Positions 1 to 7,532 of a stretch of DNA of 64,000 nt are shown here, piece by piece (the stretch's first letter is position 1; each line of letters begins with the position of its first letter). The stretch is from the NCBI GenBank assembly GCA_037478835.1, contig JBBFLV010000004.1, positions 1 through 64,000 on the forward strand, read 5' to 3'. The notes below the pieces were generated by a model. The model saw only the letters and a program-made list of their open reading frames with translations, made no database searches and was not told the origin of the DNA. The DNA comes from 630D-37 sp037478835. GTDB lineage: Bacteria > Chloroflexota > Anaerolineae > Anaerolineales > Villigracilaceae. A program made the position numbers and the translations under genes.

Positions 1-246
1 GGTAGGGGTGGGGGTGACGGTCGGGGTGAAGGTAGGCGTGGGGGTGGCCGTCCAGGAGGCGCGCCAGGCGGCTTCGGCGGTCTGGGCGATCACCGTGGGG
101 AGGAGGGCGGTGGGGAGAAGCGTCGGTGCCGCGGGCAGCTGACGAGGGCCGCACGCGGCCAAAGGTCCAACAACGAGTGCGCTCAGCAGGAAGATGCGGA
201 GGGCAGTGCGGATTCGGTGCAGGATGAAGCTTCGGATGGCGACCAT
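1..246 (-). CDS. Truncated lipoprotein, N-terminal 82 residues
   Basis: On the minus strand an ATG at 246 opens a frame that runs off the window edge. The translation has a basic start, a hydrophobic stretch and a lipobox Leu-Ala-Ala-Cys with Cys at residue 32. About 30 residues later a Thr/Pro linker begins (PTPTFTPTVTPTPT). The order signal peptide, lipidated Cys, Thr/Pro spacer marks an exported surface lipoprotein; the functional domain lies outside the window. The low-complexity GGGGTGAC-like text at 1-60 is therefore linker coding sequence and not a free-standing repeat. The function cannot be inferred. The next gene on this strand (carboxypeptidase) lies upstream and is separated from it by a terminator. 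Confidence 0.75.
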   Translation of the reverse strand, partial: MVAIRSFILHRIRTALRIFLLSALVVGPLAACGPRQLPAAPTLLPTALLPTVIAQTAEAAWRASWTATPTPTFTPTVTPTPT

Positions 247-270
247 GCCTGTCTTTTTTACAAAATTTAT

Positions 271-306
271 AAAACGACAGTCACCTCAATGGGTGACTGT
301 CGTTTT
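271..306 (-). terminator. Intrinsic terminator after the M32 carboxypeptidase gene
   Basis: Perfect 15-bp inverted repeat (arms 271-285 and 292-306, six-base loop). It sits just after the carboxypeptidase stop on the minus strand and is followed on that strand by AT-rich sequence with a T run (251-270). It separates the carboxypeptidase from the next minus-strand lipoprotein gene. Confidence 0.85.
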
Positions 307-327
307 GGGGAGGATGCGATGAATGGC

Positions 328-1821
328 TTAGAGGTTGTAGATGGCGCCGAACTTTTGGCGCAGGTAGCGCAGGTAGGGTTCAGGGGTGATTTTGCTGCCG
401 GTGACGCGCTGAACAAGCTGCTGCGGTTCGTATTTGCGGCCGTAGCGGTGGATGTTTTCGCGTAACCATGCGAGCAAGGCGCCGAATTCGCCGCGGCGGA
501 TCTGGTCATCCAGGTCGGGGATATCTTGATGGATTTTCTCCCAGAGCTGAACGGAGACCAGGTTGCCGAGGGCGTAGGTGGAGAAGTAGCCGATGGAGCC
601 CATCGACCAGTGGATATCCTGCAGGACGCCTTGGGCATCGTTGGGCGGCGTGAGGCCGAGGTATTCCTGCATTTTGGTGTTCCAGTATTCGGGCAGGTCT
701 TTGACCTGGAGATTGCCTTCGAGGAGGGCGATTTCGATTTCCAGGCGCAACATGATGTGCAGGTTGTAGGTGGCTTCGTCGGCTTCGACGCGGATGAGGG
801 AGGGTTGGACTTTGTTGATGCCTTTGTAGAAGGTCATCAGGTCGACGTTGCCGAGTTGCGCCGGGAAGAGTTCGCGGAAGCGCGGGTAGAAGTGTTCCCA
901 GAAGGGCAGGGAACGACCGACGAGGTTTTCCCACATGCGGGATTGCGATTCGTGAATGGCGAGCGAGGCGCCGGAGGCCAGCGGGGTGCGCTCGTAAGCG
1001 GGGTTGATGCCCTGCTCGTAGAGGGCATGGCCGGCTTCATGCATGGTGCTGAAGAGCGCTGAGACACCATCTTTGGGGAGGAAGCGGGTGGTGATGCGTA
1101 CGTCGTTGATGCTGAAGCTGGTGGTGAAGGGGTGGGGGGATTTATCCTGCCGGCCGCGCTTCCAGTCATAGCCGAATTTGGTGATGACTTCGACGCCGAA
1201 ATCCCACTGTTTTTGTTCTTCGTAATCCAGGCGTAGGAAGCCATCTTCGACCTGCGGACGGGAAGTGATGGCGCGGATGAGCTCCACCTGCTGTGGGCGC
1301 AGCTGGTCGAAGATCTCTTTGACTTCGGCGGTCTTCATGCCCGGTTCGTAGTTATCGAGCAGGGTGTCGTAGGGGTGATCGGCCGGGGGGAAGAAGGTGA
1401 CGTATTGCTGGGTGAGTTCGACGATGCGTTCCAGGTGGGGGCGGAAGATGGAGAAATCGGATTTGCCTTTGGCCTCGACCCAAGCTTCGTGGGCGCGCGA
1501 GGTGACCATGGCGACTTCGGCGACGAATTCAGGCGGGACGCGGGTGGCCTTTTCGTAATCGCGGGCGGTGACGCGCACCAGGGCAGCGTCGTCACTTTCG
1601 GGGTCGAGGTCCTCTTTTTGCGCTTCTTCGATGAGCTTGCCCACTTCTGGGGAGGTGAATTTGAGGTGCGCCAGTTTGCTGAGTGTGGCCAACTGATGGC
1701 CGCGCGCTTCGGCGCCGCCGGGGGGCATGTAGGTGTTTTGATCCCAGGAGAGAACGGCGGCGGCAGCGTTCAGATCGGCGATTTCGCCAAGCAGTTCTTT
1801 GAGCTGAGCGATACGGGACAT
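328..1821 (-). CDS. M32 family metallocarboxypeptidase (thermostable carboxypeptidase 1 type)
   Basis: A 497-residue zinc carboxypeptidase that would remove C-terminal residues from peptides in the cytoplasm. The zinc motif HEAGH lies at residues 261-265, preceded by the family context FSTM. The family signatures WDQNTYMPPGGAE near the N terminus, the HESQSRMWEN block and the IRVEADEATYNLHI block are present, and the length matches the roughly 500-residue family. ATG at 1821 is preferred over GTG at 1827 because CGGAG sits five to six bases upstream of the ATG and no SD suits the GTG. The gene is monocistronic between a terminator and a repeat-bearing intergenic region. There is no signal peptide. 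Confidence 0.95.
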   Translation of the reverse strand: MSRIAQLKELLGEIADLNAAAAVLSWDQNTYMPPGGAEARGHQLATLSKLAHLKFTSPEVGKLIEEAQKEDLDPESDDAALVRVTARDYEKATRVPPEFVAEVAMVTSRAHEAWVEAKGKSDFSIFRPHLERIVELTQQYVTFFPPADHPYDTLLDNYEPGMKTAEVKEIFDQLRPQQVELIRAITSRPQVEDGFLRLDYEEQKQWDFGVEVITKFGYDWKRGRQDKSPHPFTTSFSINDVRITTRFLPKDGVSALFSTMHEAGHALYEQGINPAYERTPLASGASLAIHESQSRMWENLVGRSLPFWEHFYPRFRELFPAQLGNVDLMTFYKGINKVQPSLIRVEADEATYNLHIMLRLEIEIALLEGNLQVKDLPEYWNTKMQEYLGLTPPNDAQGVLQDIHWSMGSIGYFSTYALGNLVSVQLWEKIHQDIPDLDDQIRRGEFGALLAWLRENIHRYGRKYEPQQLVQRVTGSKITPEPYLRYLRQKFGAIYNL

Positions 1822-1863
1822 GGGCACTCCGTTTCAGATGAGATGGAGATGGAACACGAGCCG

Positions 1864-1869
1864 ATTATA
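1864..1869 (-). promoter_or_regulatory. Possible -10 box for the carboxypeptidase gene
   Basis: TATAAT on the minus strand, about 43 bases upstream of the carboxypeptidase start, preceded by GGG. No convincing -35 is seen at 16-18 bases, so this rests on one hexamer. Confidence 0.35.
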
Positions 1870-1880
1870 CCCGTAAAATT

Positions 1881-1992
1881 GAAATAGGACACGGATGAGC
1901 GCGGGTGGGACGGATGGGCACGGATCGGGGAATTTGCACAGACCCTATTTGACCGCCGAGGTTTTTTGAAATAGGACACAGATGGGCGGAAG
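1881..1992. repeat. Two fragments of the AATAGGACACGGATG dispersed repeat
   Basis: The core ATAGGACAC(G/A)GATG occurs at about 1884 and again at about 1971. The same core lies inside the two longer elements at 7104-7303 and 57209-57416. Between the fragments are loose GGATGGGCACGGAT-like units. They fill the gap between the divergent carboxypeptidase and tdk genes. Confidence 0.7.
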
Positions 1993-2085
1993 ATGATGAA
2001 GATGATGAATCCGTGGGTTAATTTTTCCCTTTCTGTTCCCATTCGTGATAAAATCCCAACAAACCCATCTCCCTTGTTTTGGAAT

Positions 2086-2664
2086 ATGCCACCCACACAC
2101 GGTTCTATCGAAGTGATCACCGGTTCGATGTTCAGCGGCAAGACCGATGAGTTGATCCGCCGCTTGGTGCGAGCGCGCATTGCGCGCCAGAAGGTTCAGG
2201 TTTTCAAGCCGGCCATCGATGTGCGCTACGCGCTGGAGAAAGTCACCTCGCATGGGGGCGCCCATTTTGATGCCATTCCGATCGCTTCGGCGCACGAAAT
2301 TCTGGAGCGATTGGAAGCGGATACGACCGTCGTCGGCATTGACGAGGCCCAGTTTTTTGATGAGCAGATCGTTACGATCGCCGAAGCCCTTGCCGAGCGT
2401 GGGCTGCGGGTGATCGTTGCCGGCCTGGATATGGACTTTCGCGGCGAACCGTTTGGTCCGATGCCGCTCCTGATGGCGAAAGCGGAACGTGTGGATAAAC
2501 TTCAGGCGATCTGCATGGTGTGTGGTGAGCCGGCCTCGCGCACGCAGCGCCTGGTCAACGGCCAACCGGCGCGCTATGATGATCCGGTGGTCATTGTCGG
2601 GGCGGCGGAGCTCTATGAGGCACGCTGTCGGCTTCACCATGAAGTGCCGGGGAAGACACCTTAA
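2086..2664 (+). CDS. tdk: Thymidine kinase (type II)
   Basis: Phosphorylates thymidine with ATP in nucleoside salvage; 192 residues, the usual size. The Walker A motif is GSMFSGKT (residues 13-20), the Asp-Glu motif DEAQFF starts at residue 86, and a Cys-x-x-Cys zinc pair at 143/146 with a further YEARC near the C terminus gives the type II zinc ribbon. An in-frame upstream start at 1993 would add 31 residues made of repeat sequence, so ATG 2086 is chosen; the family begins just before the SIEVITGSMFSGKT block. A GATAAAAT box at 2047-2054 may be the -10 element. It is followed after 18 bases by hpt, making a salvage operon. Confidence 0.95.
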   Translation: MPPTHGSIEVITGSMFSGKTDELIRRLVRARIARQKVQVFKPAIDVRYALEKVTSHGGAHFDAIPIASAHEILERLEADTTVVGIDEAQFFDEQIVTIAEALAERGLRVIVAGLDMDFRGEPFGPMPLLMAKAERVDKLQAICMVCGEPASRTQRLVNGQPARYDDPVVIVGAAELYEARCRLHHEVPGKTP

Positions 2665-2682
2665 TTCCCAGAGGAGGGCCAG

Positions 2683-3243
2683 ATGCAACCTTATTGGGAA
2701 GTCCTGGAGGAAATCCTGATCGATCAGGAAAGCCTGCAGCGGCGCGTTGCCGAATTGGGGGCGGAGATCAGCCGTGATTATGCCGATAGCGATGCGTTGC
2801 TCCTGGTGTGTATCCTGCGTGGTGGCGTGCCTTTTTTGGTGGACCTGATGCGCCATATCACCGTGCCGCACATGATCGATTTTATGGCCGTTTCCTCGTA
2901 TGGACGCGGGGCGCGGCAAAGTAGCGGTGACGTGCGTCTGACCTTTGACCTGCAGAGCAGCATACGCGATAAGGATGTGCTCCTGGTGGAGGATATTATC
3001 GACAGCGGTCACACCATTGCTTCGGTGTTGGAACTGCTGAATGCCCGTCAGCCACGTTCGCTGCGCGTGTGTACGTTGCTGGATAAGAGCGAACGGCGCG
3101 AGGTGGTGGTGCCGATCCACTACCGGGGTTTTGAAATTCCGAATAAGTTTGTCTTCGGCTACGGCCTGGACTTGGACGAATACTACCGCAACCTGCCTTT
3201 CATCGGTGTGGTTGACTTGAACAAATACCAGCCTCCTGAGTAA
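2683..3243 (+). CDS. hpt: Hypoxanthine phosphoribosyltransferase
   Basis: Makes IMP or GMP from hypoxanthine or guanine plus PRPP; 186 residues, normal length. The PRPP-binding motif VLLVEDIIDSGHT spans residues about 99-111, with the acidic pair E103-D104. The ILRGGVPFLVDL loop, the SSYG flexible-loop segment and the C-terminal VFGYGLDLDEYYRNLPFIG block are all typical. An SD (AGAGGAGGG) precedes ATG 2683. It lies between tdk and the tRNA CCA enzyme with short gaps (18 and 7 bases), so the three are probably cotranscribed. In other phyla hpt often neighbours tilS and ftsH; that context is absent here. Confidence 0.95.
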   Translation: MQPYWEVLEEILIDQESLQRRVAELGAEISRDYADSDALLLVCILRGGVPFLVDLMRHITVPHMIDFMAVSSYGRGARQSSGDVRLTFDLQSSIRDKDVLLVEDIIDSGHTIASVLELLNARQPRSLRVCTLLDKSERREVVVPIHYRGFEIPNKFVFGYGLDLDEYYRNLPFIGVVDLNKYQPPE

Positions 3244-3250
3244 AAACGAG

Positions 3251-4906
3251 ATGCCCTCGGAACGCTCCTCTCCCTATGCTGGCCGTTGGGTTGCCAGGGT
3301 GGGCGATCGGATCGTCGGACATGGGGGGACACCGGAGCAGGCGCGTTCGATGGCGCAATACAGTCGTCCGAAGGAGGTTCCGGAGATCGAATTTATGCCT
3401 TTTTCCCCACCGCTAACCTTTTCCCCGCTTCTAGAGACGATTCGTGAGATCACGGCCGGACAGGAGATCTACCTGGTGGGCGGTGCCGTGCGCGATGCCC
3501 TGATGGGGCGCGTTAGCCACGATCTCGATTTCATTGTGCCGAAACATGGGTTGGAGATCGGACGGGCACTGGCCCATCGGCTCCAGGCTGCCTTTTTCCC
3601 GTTGGATGCCGAGCGCGATACGGCACGTCTTGTTTTGACCCTTGAGGGGCGGCGGCATGTGGTGGATATTGCCGGGTTTCGTGCGGCTACGCTGGAGGAA
3701 GACCTGGAGGATCGCGATTTCACGATCAATGCCATGGCGTTCGATATCCACGGTGCTCGGCTTTACGATCCTTTGCAGGGGGCACAGGATGTGCGCGAGA
3801 AACGTTTGCGTCTCTGCCGCCCCGATGCTTTGGAACGCGATCCGCTGCGGGTGCTGCGCGCGATTCGCTTGGCGGCGCAGCTCGGTTTCCAGATTGTGCC
3901 CGAGATGCGCCCATCGCTGCGCCGGGCCGCTCCGCTCCTGGTGCGTGTTTCGGCCGAACGTCAGCGGGATGAGCTTTTCCGTATTCTGGAGGGGCGGCAA
4001 GTGGCTACTGCCTTGCGCGCTCTGGATTGGCTCGGCCTGATTGACCTGCTTTTCCCTGAATTACCACCGCTTAAGACTACGCCACAATCTTCACCCCACA
4101 TTTATGATGTTTGGGCGCATACGCTGGCGCTTTTACAACATCTGGAGAATATTCTGGATTTGCTCGCCGAAGAGCATGATGAAGAACGTGCCGCCGACCT
4201 TTTGAACGGTCTGCTTGTGCTGCGCCTGGGACGCTATCGCCATGTGTTTCGCACCCGGATGGAGGAGCGCCTGGTGCCCGAACGTGCTCGTCGGGGGTTG
4301 CTGTTCTTTGCGGCGCTCTATCACGATGTGGCTAAGCCGCTGACATCGCAAAAAGGCGAAGATGGGCGGTTCCGTTTCTGGGATCATGAGATTCACGCTT
4401 TGCCGCTGGTGGAAGGACGTGCCCAGGCCTTGTGCTTGAGCCGCGAGGAGAGCGAATACGTACAAACGGTGGTGCGTCAGCATATGCGCATTCACCATCA
4501 GACCCAGGCTTATCAGCGGCGCGGTCAATTGCCTTCCCGACGTACCGTTTATCGCTTCTTCCGCGATAGTGGCGATGCCGGGATCGATCTGACTCTGCTT
4601 GCCCTGGCCGATCTCCGAGCCACGTATGGCCATACGTTGACCCAGCAGATTTGGAGCGCGGCGCTGGATGTGTGCCGATATTTGCTGGAGCAGCGCTTGG
4701 AACATGCCAAAGAAGCCGTCCATCCGCCGCGCTTGCTGGATGGGAATGAGCTGATGCAGGCTCTTGGCCTGACTCCTGGGCCGCAGATCGGGGAGTTGTT
4801 GGAGGCGATTCGCGAAGCCCAGGCGTGTGGGGAGGTGCGCGATCGGGAGGAGGCGCTGGAGTTTGCGAGGAAGTATTTGCAGGAGAGGAGAGAAGGGAGA
4901 GCGTGA
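3251..4906 (+). CDS. CCA tRNA nucleotidyltransferase / poly(A) polymerase family with HD domain
   Basis: 551 residues. Residues about 7-50 resemble a small DUF5678-like WVAxVGDRIVGHGGTPEQA module fused to the front. The nucleotidyltransferase core follows: GGAVRDALMG from residue 77 and the metal motif D91-L-D93. RDFTINAMAFD and the DPLRVLRAIRLAAQLGF head-neck segment come next. A C-terminal HD phosphohydrolase domain has H358-D359. Both tRNA genes in this window lack an encoded CCA, so a CCA-adding role is fitting. A-adding only or poly(A) polymerase activity cannot be excluded by reading. The gene ends in a purine-rich tandem repeat and converges on the PhnD-like gene. Confidence 0.88.
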   Translation: MPSERSSPYAGRWVARVGDRIVGHGGTPEQARSMAQYSRPKEVPEIEFMPFSPPLTFSPLLETIREITAGQEIYLVGGAVRDALMGRVSHDLDFIVPKHGLEIGRALAHRLQAAFFPLDAERDTARLVLTLEGRRHVVDIAGFRAATLEEDLEDRDFTINAMAFDIHGARLYDPLQGAQDVREKRLRLCRPDALERDPLRVLRAIRLAAQLGFQIVPEMRPSLRRAAPLLVRVSAERQRDELFRILEGRQVATALRALDWLGLIDLLFPELPPLKTTPQSSPHIYDVWAHTLALLQHLENILDLLAEEHDEERAADLLNGLLVLRLGRYRHVFRTRMEERLVPERARRGLLFFAALYHDVAKPLTSQKGEDGRFRFWDHEIHALPLVEGRAQALCLSREESEYVQTVVRQHMRIHHQTQAYQRRGQLPSRRTVYRFFRDSGDAGIDLTLLALADLRATYGHTLTQQIWSAALDVCRYLLEQRLEHAKEAVHPPRLLDGNELMQALGLTPGPQIGELLEAIREAQACGEVRDREEALEFARKYLQERREGRA

Positions 4907-4993
4907 GAGCGGGAGAGGGGGAGAGGGGGAGAGTGGGAGAAGTGGAGAGCGGGAGAGGGGGAGAGTGGGAGAAGTAGAGAGCGGGAGAGGAGG
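4887..4993. repeat. GA-rich tandem repeat between convergent genes
   Basis: Degenerate array of GAGAGCGGGAGAGGGGGAGA-like units with a period of about 30 bases, nearly pure purine on the plus strand. It overlaps the last codons of the CCA enzyme (LQERREGRA) and reaches the stop of the PhnD-like gene on the other strand. No hairpin terminator is visible between these converging genes. Confidence 0.8.
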
Positions 4994-6070
4994 TTAGGGG
5001 AGGTGGAGGCGGAGGAGGTGTTTAAGGTCGAGGGGGAGGGAGTGCATGAGGTCGAGGAAGTCACGGTAGCGGGTTTCGTCCACCAGTTGCAGGGCGGTGA
5101 TGCCGAAGAGGTCTTCGAGCAGGGTCTTTTCCGGGCGGAAGGGGATGCTCTGCAGGCGCTGGGCGAAGAGGATGCGTTGACTTTCCGGTATGCGGCGCGA
5201 GAAGACGAAGAGTTCATAGGGGATGATGGCAGGAGTGCGCCAGAGGACCTGAACTTCTTCCCGGATGGCCGGGAATTCGCCTTGAAGGGTGGGGAAGGTG
5301 CGGGCATCGGTGTAGGTGGCGCCGAAGTCACACAGGCCAGGGGTATAAAGGCCGCGCAGGACACCGGCATGACTGCCGAGAAAAGCCGGTGGAAGCGGTT
5401 GAACGCCAGCGCGGACCAGGTAGGCTCGCGGAATTAGGTAGCCGGAAAGAGAAGTGGGTTCCGTCCAGCAAGGACGGCGATCGCGCAGTTGCGCCAGTGC
5501 CTGGGGAGCATCCAGGGTGTTTTGCCCGTTGCTAGGGTCAAAATATGGGGTGAGGCCGCGTTGACGGTGAGCGACGAATTGGGCGCTGTAAAAGAGTTGA
5601 CCCTCCTGCTGTCGCGCAACCATCGGAATGAGGTCTGTTTCCGGTGGCAGGGCGGCATAGAGGAGGGGCGAGAGGTAGGCGATGTGGTAGCGCCCTTGGA
5701 AGATGCCCTCCAGCCATTCTTCTTCAGAGGCCGGGAGGACGGCAGCTACGATCAGGCCGCTTTCCTGGCCGAGGAAGTCGGTGAGGCGGCGCATTTCCTG
5801 GATTTGCTGGGGGGTGGGATGTGCATTGGGCGGGAAGGCGAAGATCACGGGGTTTTCACGACTGCCCAAGGGCGCCTGTGGGGTGATGGCCACGGTGGGC
5901 AGCGTGGCTTCTTCTGCGGGTGTGGGGCTCGGGGTCCCCCCTGCAGGCTGTGCCGTGCGACAGGCGCTCAGGAGCAGGAGAAGGCTCAGGAACAGAATGT
6001 AGATCGGGCCGGCAGGCGGCCGGTTGCGTTTTTCGCAAAATTTTCGGTTAAAATTGAGCGTGAAGGCCAC
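4994..6070 (-). CDS. PhnD-like phosphate/phosphonate-type periplasmic binding lipoprotein
   Basis: 358 residues: a hydrophobic segment ending in lipobox LLSAC (Cys near residue 37), a Thr/Pro linker, then a PhnD/TauA-like solute-binding fold. The family features are NPVIFAFPPNAHPTP, YHIAYLSPLLYAAL (the G-x-x-DIAxxxP equivalent), SGYLIPRAYLVRAG, and an LCDFGATYTDAR block. It would present a small anionic ligand to an ABC permease, but no permease or ATPase gene is adjacent, so it is an orphan. The assigned start is GTG at 6070, because no in-frame ATG precedes the signal peptide. This puts the promoter of the divergent gene inside its first codons, so the true start is uncertain. Confidence 0.8.
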   Translation of the reverse strand: MAFTLNFNRKFCEKRNRPPAGPIYILFLSLLLLLSACRTAQPAGGTPSPTPAEEATLPTVAITPQAPLGSRENPVIFAFPPNAHPTPQQIQEMRRLTDFLGQESGLIVAAVLPASEEEWLEGIFQGRYHIAYLSPLLYAALPPETDLIPMVARQQEGQLFYSAQFVAHRQRGLTPYFDPSNGQNTLDAPQALAQLRDRRPCWTEPTSLSGYLIPRAYLVRAGVQPLPPAFLGSHAGVLRGLYTPGLCDFGATYTDARTFPTLQGEFPAIREEVQVLWRTPAIIPYELFVFSRRIPESQRILFAQRLQSIPFRPEKTLLEDLFGITALQLVDETRYRDFLDLMHSLPLDLKHLLRLHLP

Positions 6071-6092
6071 TTCGATCTCTCAGGAGGAAGGT

Positions 6093-6743
6093 ATGAGGCA
6101 GAATTTATTTTCGCTGTTGATCTTGATCGCTTTGATCGCCGGGGTGTATTTTATCGTACAAACGGTGCGCGAGGGAACGCAACAGGCGGTGGCGCCATTG
6201 CAACAGGCGAACGCTTCGTTGCAAACCCAGGTGGCCAGCCTGCTCAATCCAACGCCGACGGTGATCCCCGATCCGGTGACGTATATCAATCAGGTGCAGG
6301 CGCTGGCGCGGTTGGAGACGATCCAATATAGCGTGGAGAAAGTGGTGACGGCAGAGCAAAACCAGGGAGCGCTGGGCTTTTTGCTGGGTGATCGGCTGTT
6401 GTTCGTCGCCCATGGGATTGTGATCGCCGGGATTGATATGCAGAAGATTATGCCTGAGGATCTGTGGCTGGAGAACGGCGTGCTGTATGTGCGTTTGCCA
6501 CCAGCGGAAGTGTTTGTGGCGACGCTGGATAACGAGAAGTCTTACGTTTACGACCGTGAGACGGGGTTGCTGACCAAAGGCGTGAAGGACCTGGAGACGC
6601 TGGCGCGTCAACGGGCGGAGCAGGAGATTCTGAAGGCGGCACTTGAGGATGGGATTCTGGAGCGGGCCCGCGAGAATGCGGAGCTGTATTTGCAGCGGTT
6701 TTTTATGGCGTTGGGGTATAAGAGTGTTGTGTTTGTTAAATAG
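6093..6743 (+). CDS. DUF4230 membrane-anchored protein
   Basis: 216 residues with one N-terminal transmembrane helix (residues about 5-25), a short Gln/Ala-rich coil, then a DUF4230 domain. The domain shows LARLETIQYSVEKVV, a loop with GDRLLFVAHGIVIAGIDM, WLENGVLYVRLPPAEVF, and an Arg/Glu-rich C-terminal helix. The domain would be extracytoplasmic; its function is unknown. ATG 6093 is preferred over an upstream in-frame start at 6024 because AGGAGG lies at 6082-6087 and the hydrophobic helix then starts at the N terminus. A TAAAAT box at 6049-6054 may serve as -10. It is divergent from the PhnD-like gene, whose start is only 22 bases away. Confidence 0.85.
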   Translation: MRQNLFSLLILIALIAGVYFIVQTVREGTQQAVAPLQQANASLQTQVASLLNPTPTVIPDPVTYINQVQALARLETIQYSVEKVVTAEQNQGALGFLLGDRLLFVAHGIVIAGIDMQKIMPEDLWLENGVLYVRLPPAEVFVATLDNEKSYVYDRETGLLTKGVKDLETLARQRAEQEILKAALEDGILERARENAELYLQRFFMALGYKSVVFVK

Positions 6744-6779
6744 TCTGTTAGTCGGTTGGTCGCGTGGTTGGTGGTTAAC

Positions 6780-6860
6780 CAGCAACGGTCCACCGTCTGC
6801 GGTCGGTTATGGTGCAGGCGGAAGCCGGGTACGACGGCCTCCCGTCCGTGATGGTTGACA
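6780..6860. repeat. Fragment of the GTCCACCGTC / GCAGGCGGAAGCC dispersed repeats
   Basis: Contains GGTCCACCGTCTGCGGTCGG (heptad-family text as at 7500-7530 and 21279-21363) followed by GTGCAGGCGGAAGCCGGGTACG. The latter matches the GCAGGCTGAAGCCCGGTGGTACG text at 7478-7501. No coding potential is seen here. Confidence 0.6.
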
Positions 6861-6889
6861 AACACACCAGGGAAAAACGGCGAGTTCGC

Positions 6890-7096
6890 TTATCCTGCTA
6901 CAGGCGAAACTTGATATTCGATCTTGCCCGGCATCTTGACTCGTTTTGAGGCATCTAGGATCTCTAGCGAAACCAGATTTCCCTGAGCGTCGTAATCCAG
7001 GATTACGCCGGGTTTGTCCTCGTCGCTTTCGGCAATGGGGGTATCTGCAAGCAGAATGGTTAGGATGTCGGCTTCTTGGTCGTAAATGATTTTCAT
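6890..7096 (-). CDS. DUF2283 family small protein
   Basis: About 69 residues beginning MKIIYDQEADILTILL, the DUF2283 opening, followed by the family continuation DKPGVILDYDAQGNLVSLEILDAS. The internal ATG at 7096 matches the family start; the longer frame from 7111 would begin inside a repeat. DUF2283 genes are frequently paired with a DUF4258 gene in toxin-antitoxin-like modules, but no partner frame is present on either side. It is therefore an orphan flanked by repeats, possibly the remnant of a module. The C terminus GKIEYQVSPVAG is uncharacteristic. Confidence 0.75.
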   Translation of the reverse strand: MKIIYDQEADILTILLADTPIAESDEDKPGVILDYDAQGNLVSLEILDASKRVKMPGKIEYQVSPVAG

Positions 7097-7103
7097 GGCT
7101 CTT

Positions 7104-7303
7104 TCTTGCACTGTAAAAACGTGTTTTGGCGCATTTTATGGAATAGGACACGGATGAACACAGATGACACGGATAAACACAGATTTTATTAAAGTTTTTC
7201 TCTAATAAAAATTAACGCGGAAAGTCAATAAAAATTTTGCGCTGAACAGGCTTTTTTCCCGAGCGGGAAACTTTTTCAGGGGACTAGGACTTTTTACGTG
7301 GAG
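7104..7303. mobile_element. MITE-like repeat, copy A
   Basis: About 200 bases homologous along its whole length to 57209-57416. Both share CTGYAAAAAC..GTGTTTTRGCGCA, GGAATAGGACACGGATGAACAC, an A/T-rich middle with AATAAAAATT, AAAATTTTGCGC, AGGCTTTTT and a final CTTTTT(A/G)C..GTGGAG. The ends are imperfectly inverted (CACTGTAAAAAC against CACGTAAAAAG read from the other end). No transposase frame lies within it, so it would be non-autonomous. It lies directly upstream of the DUF2283 gene. Confidence 0.65.
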
Positions 7304-7403
7304 CCATGGATTGATTCGAGGATGGGCCTGGGTGACGAAAGTATAACACAATCCGTTCTGCGGTTCTGAGCGAATAAAAATCTGCGCCGATGTGTTCCTG
7401 ATG

Positions 7404-7530
7404 GCGCGCAGGTAGGAGTCCGGTGCTACGTCACAGGCTGAAACGCGGTGCTACAGTTCACCCTCTACGGTCGTTGAGAGCGCAGGCTGAAGCCCGGTGG
7501 TACGGTCTACGGTCTACCGTCCACCGTCTT
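7404..7530. repeat. REP-like and heptad repeat cluster
   Basis: CCGGTGCTACG, ACGCGGTGCTACAG and GCAGGCTGAAGCCCGGTGGTACGG follow one another. They run into TCTACGGTCTACCGTCCACCGTC, the reverse orientation of the GGTGGAC/CGTAGAC heptads seen at 21279. The block abuts the stop of the HMT-MTHFR gene. The stretch 7304-7403 between copy A and this block shows no gene. Confidence 0.65.
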
Positions 7531-7532
7531 CT

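Noticed and set aside
1945..3120. 391-residue open frame on the minus strand opposite tdk and hpt
   Set aside because: It mirrors two well-supported genes on the plus strand, shows no family motif and has a His/Arg/Gln-rich antisense composition.
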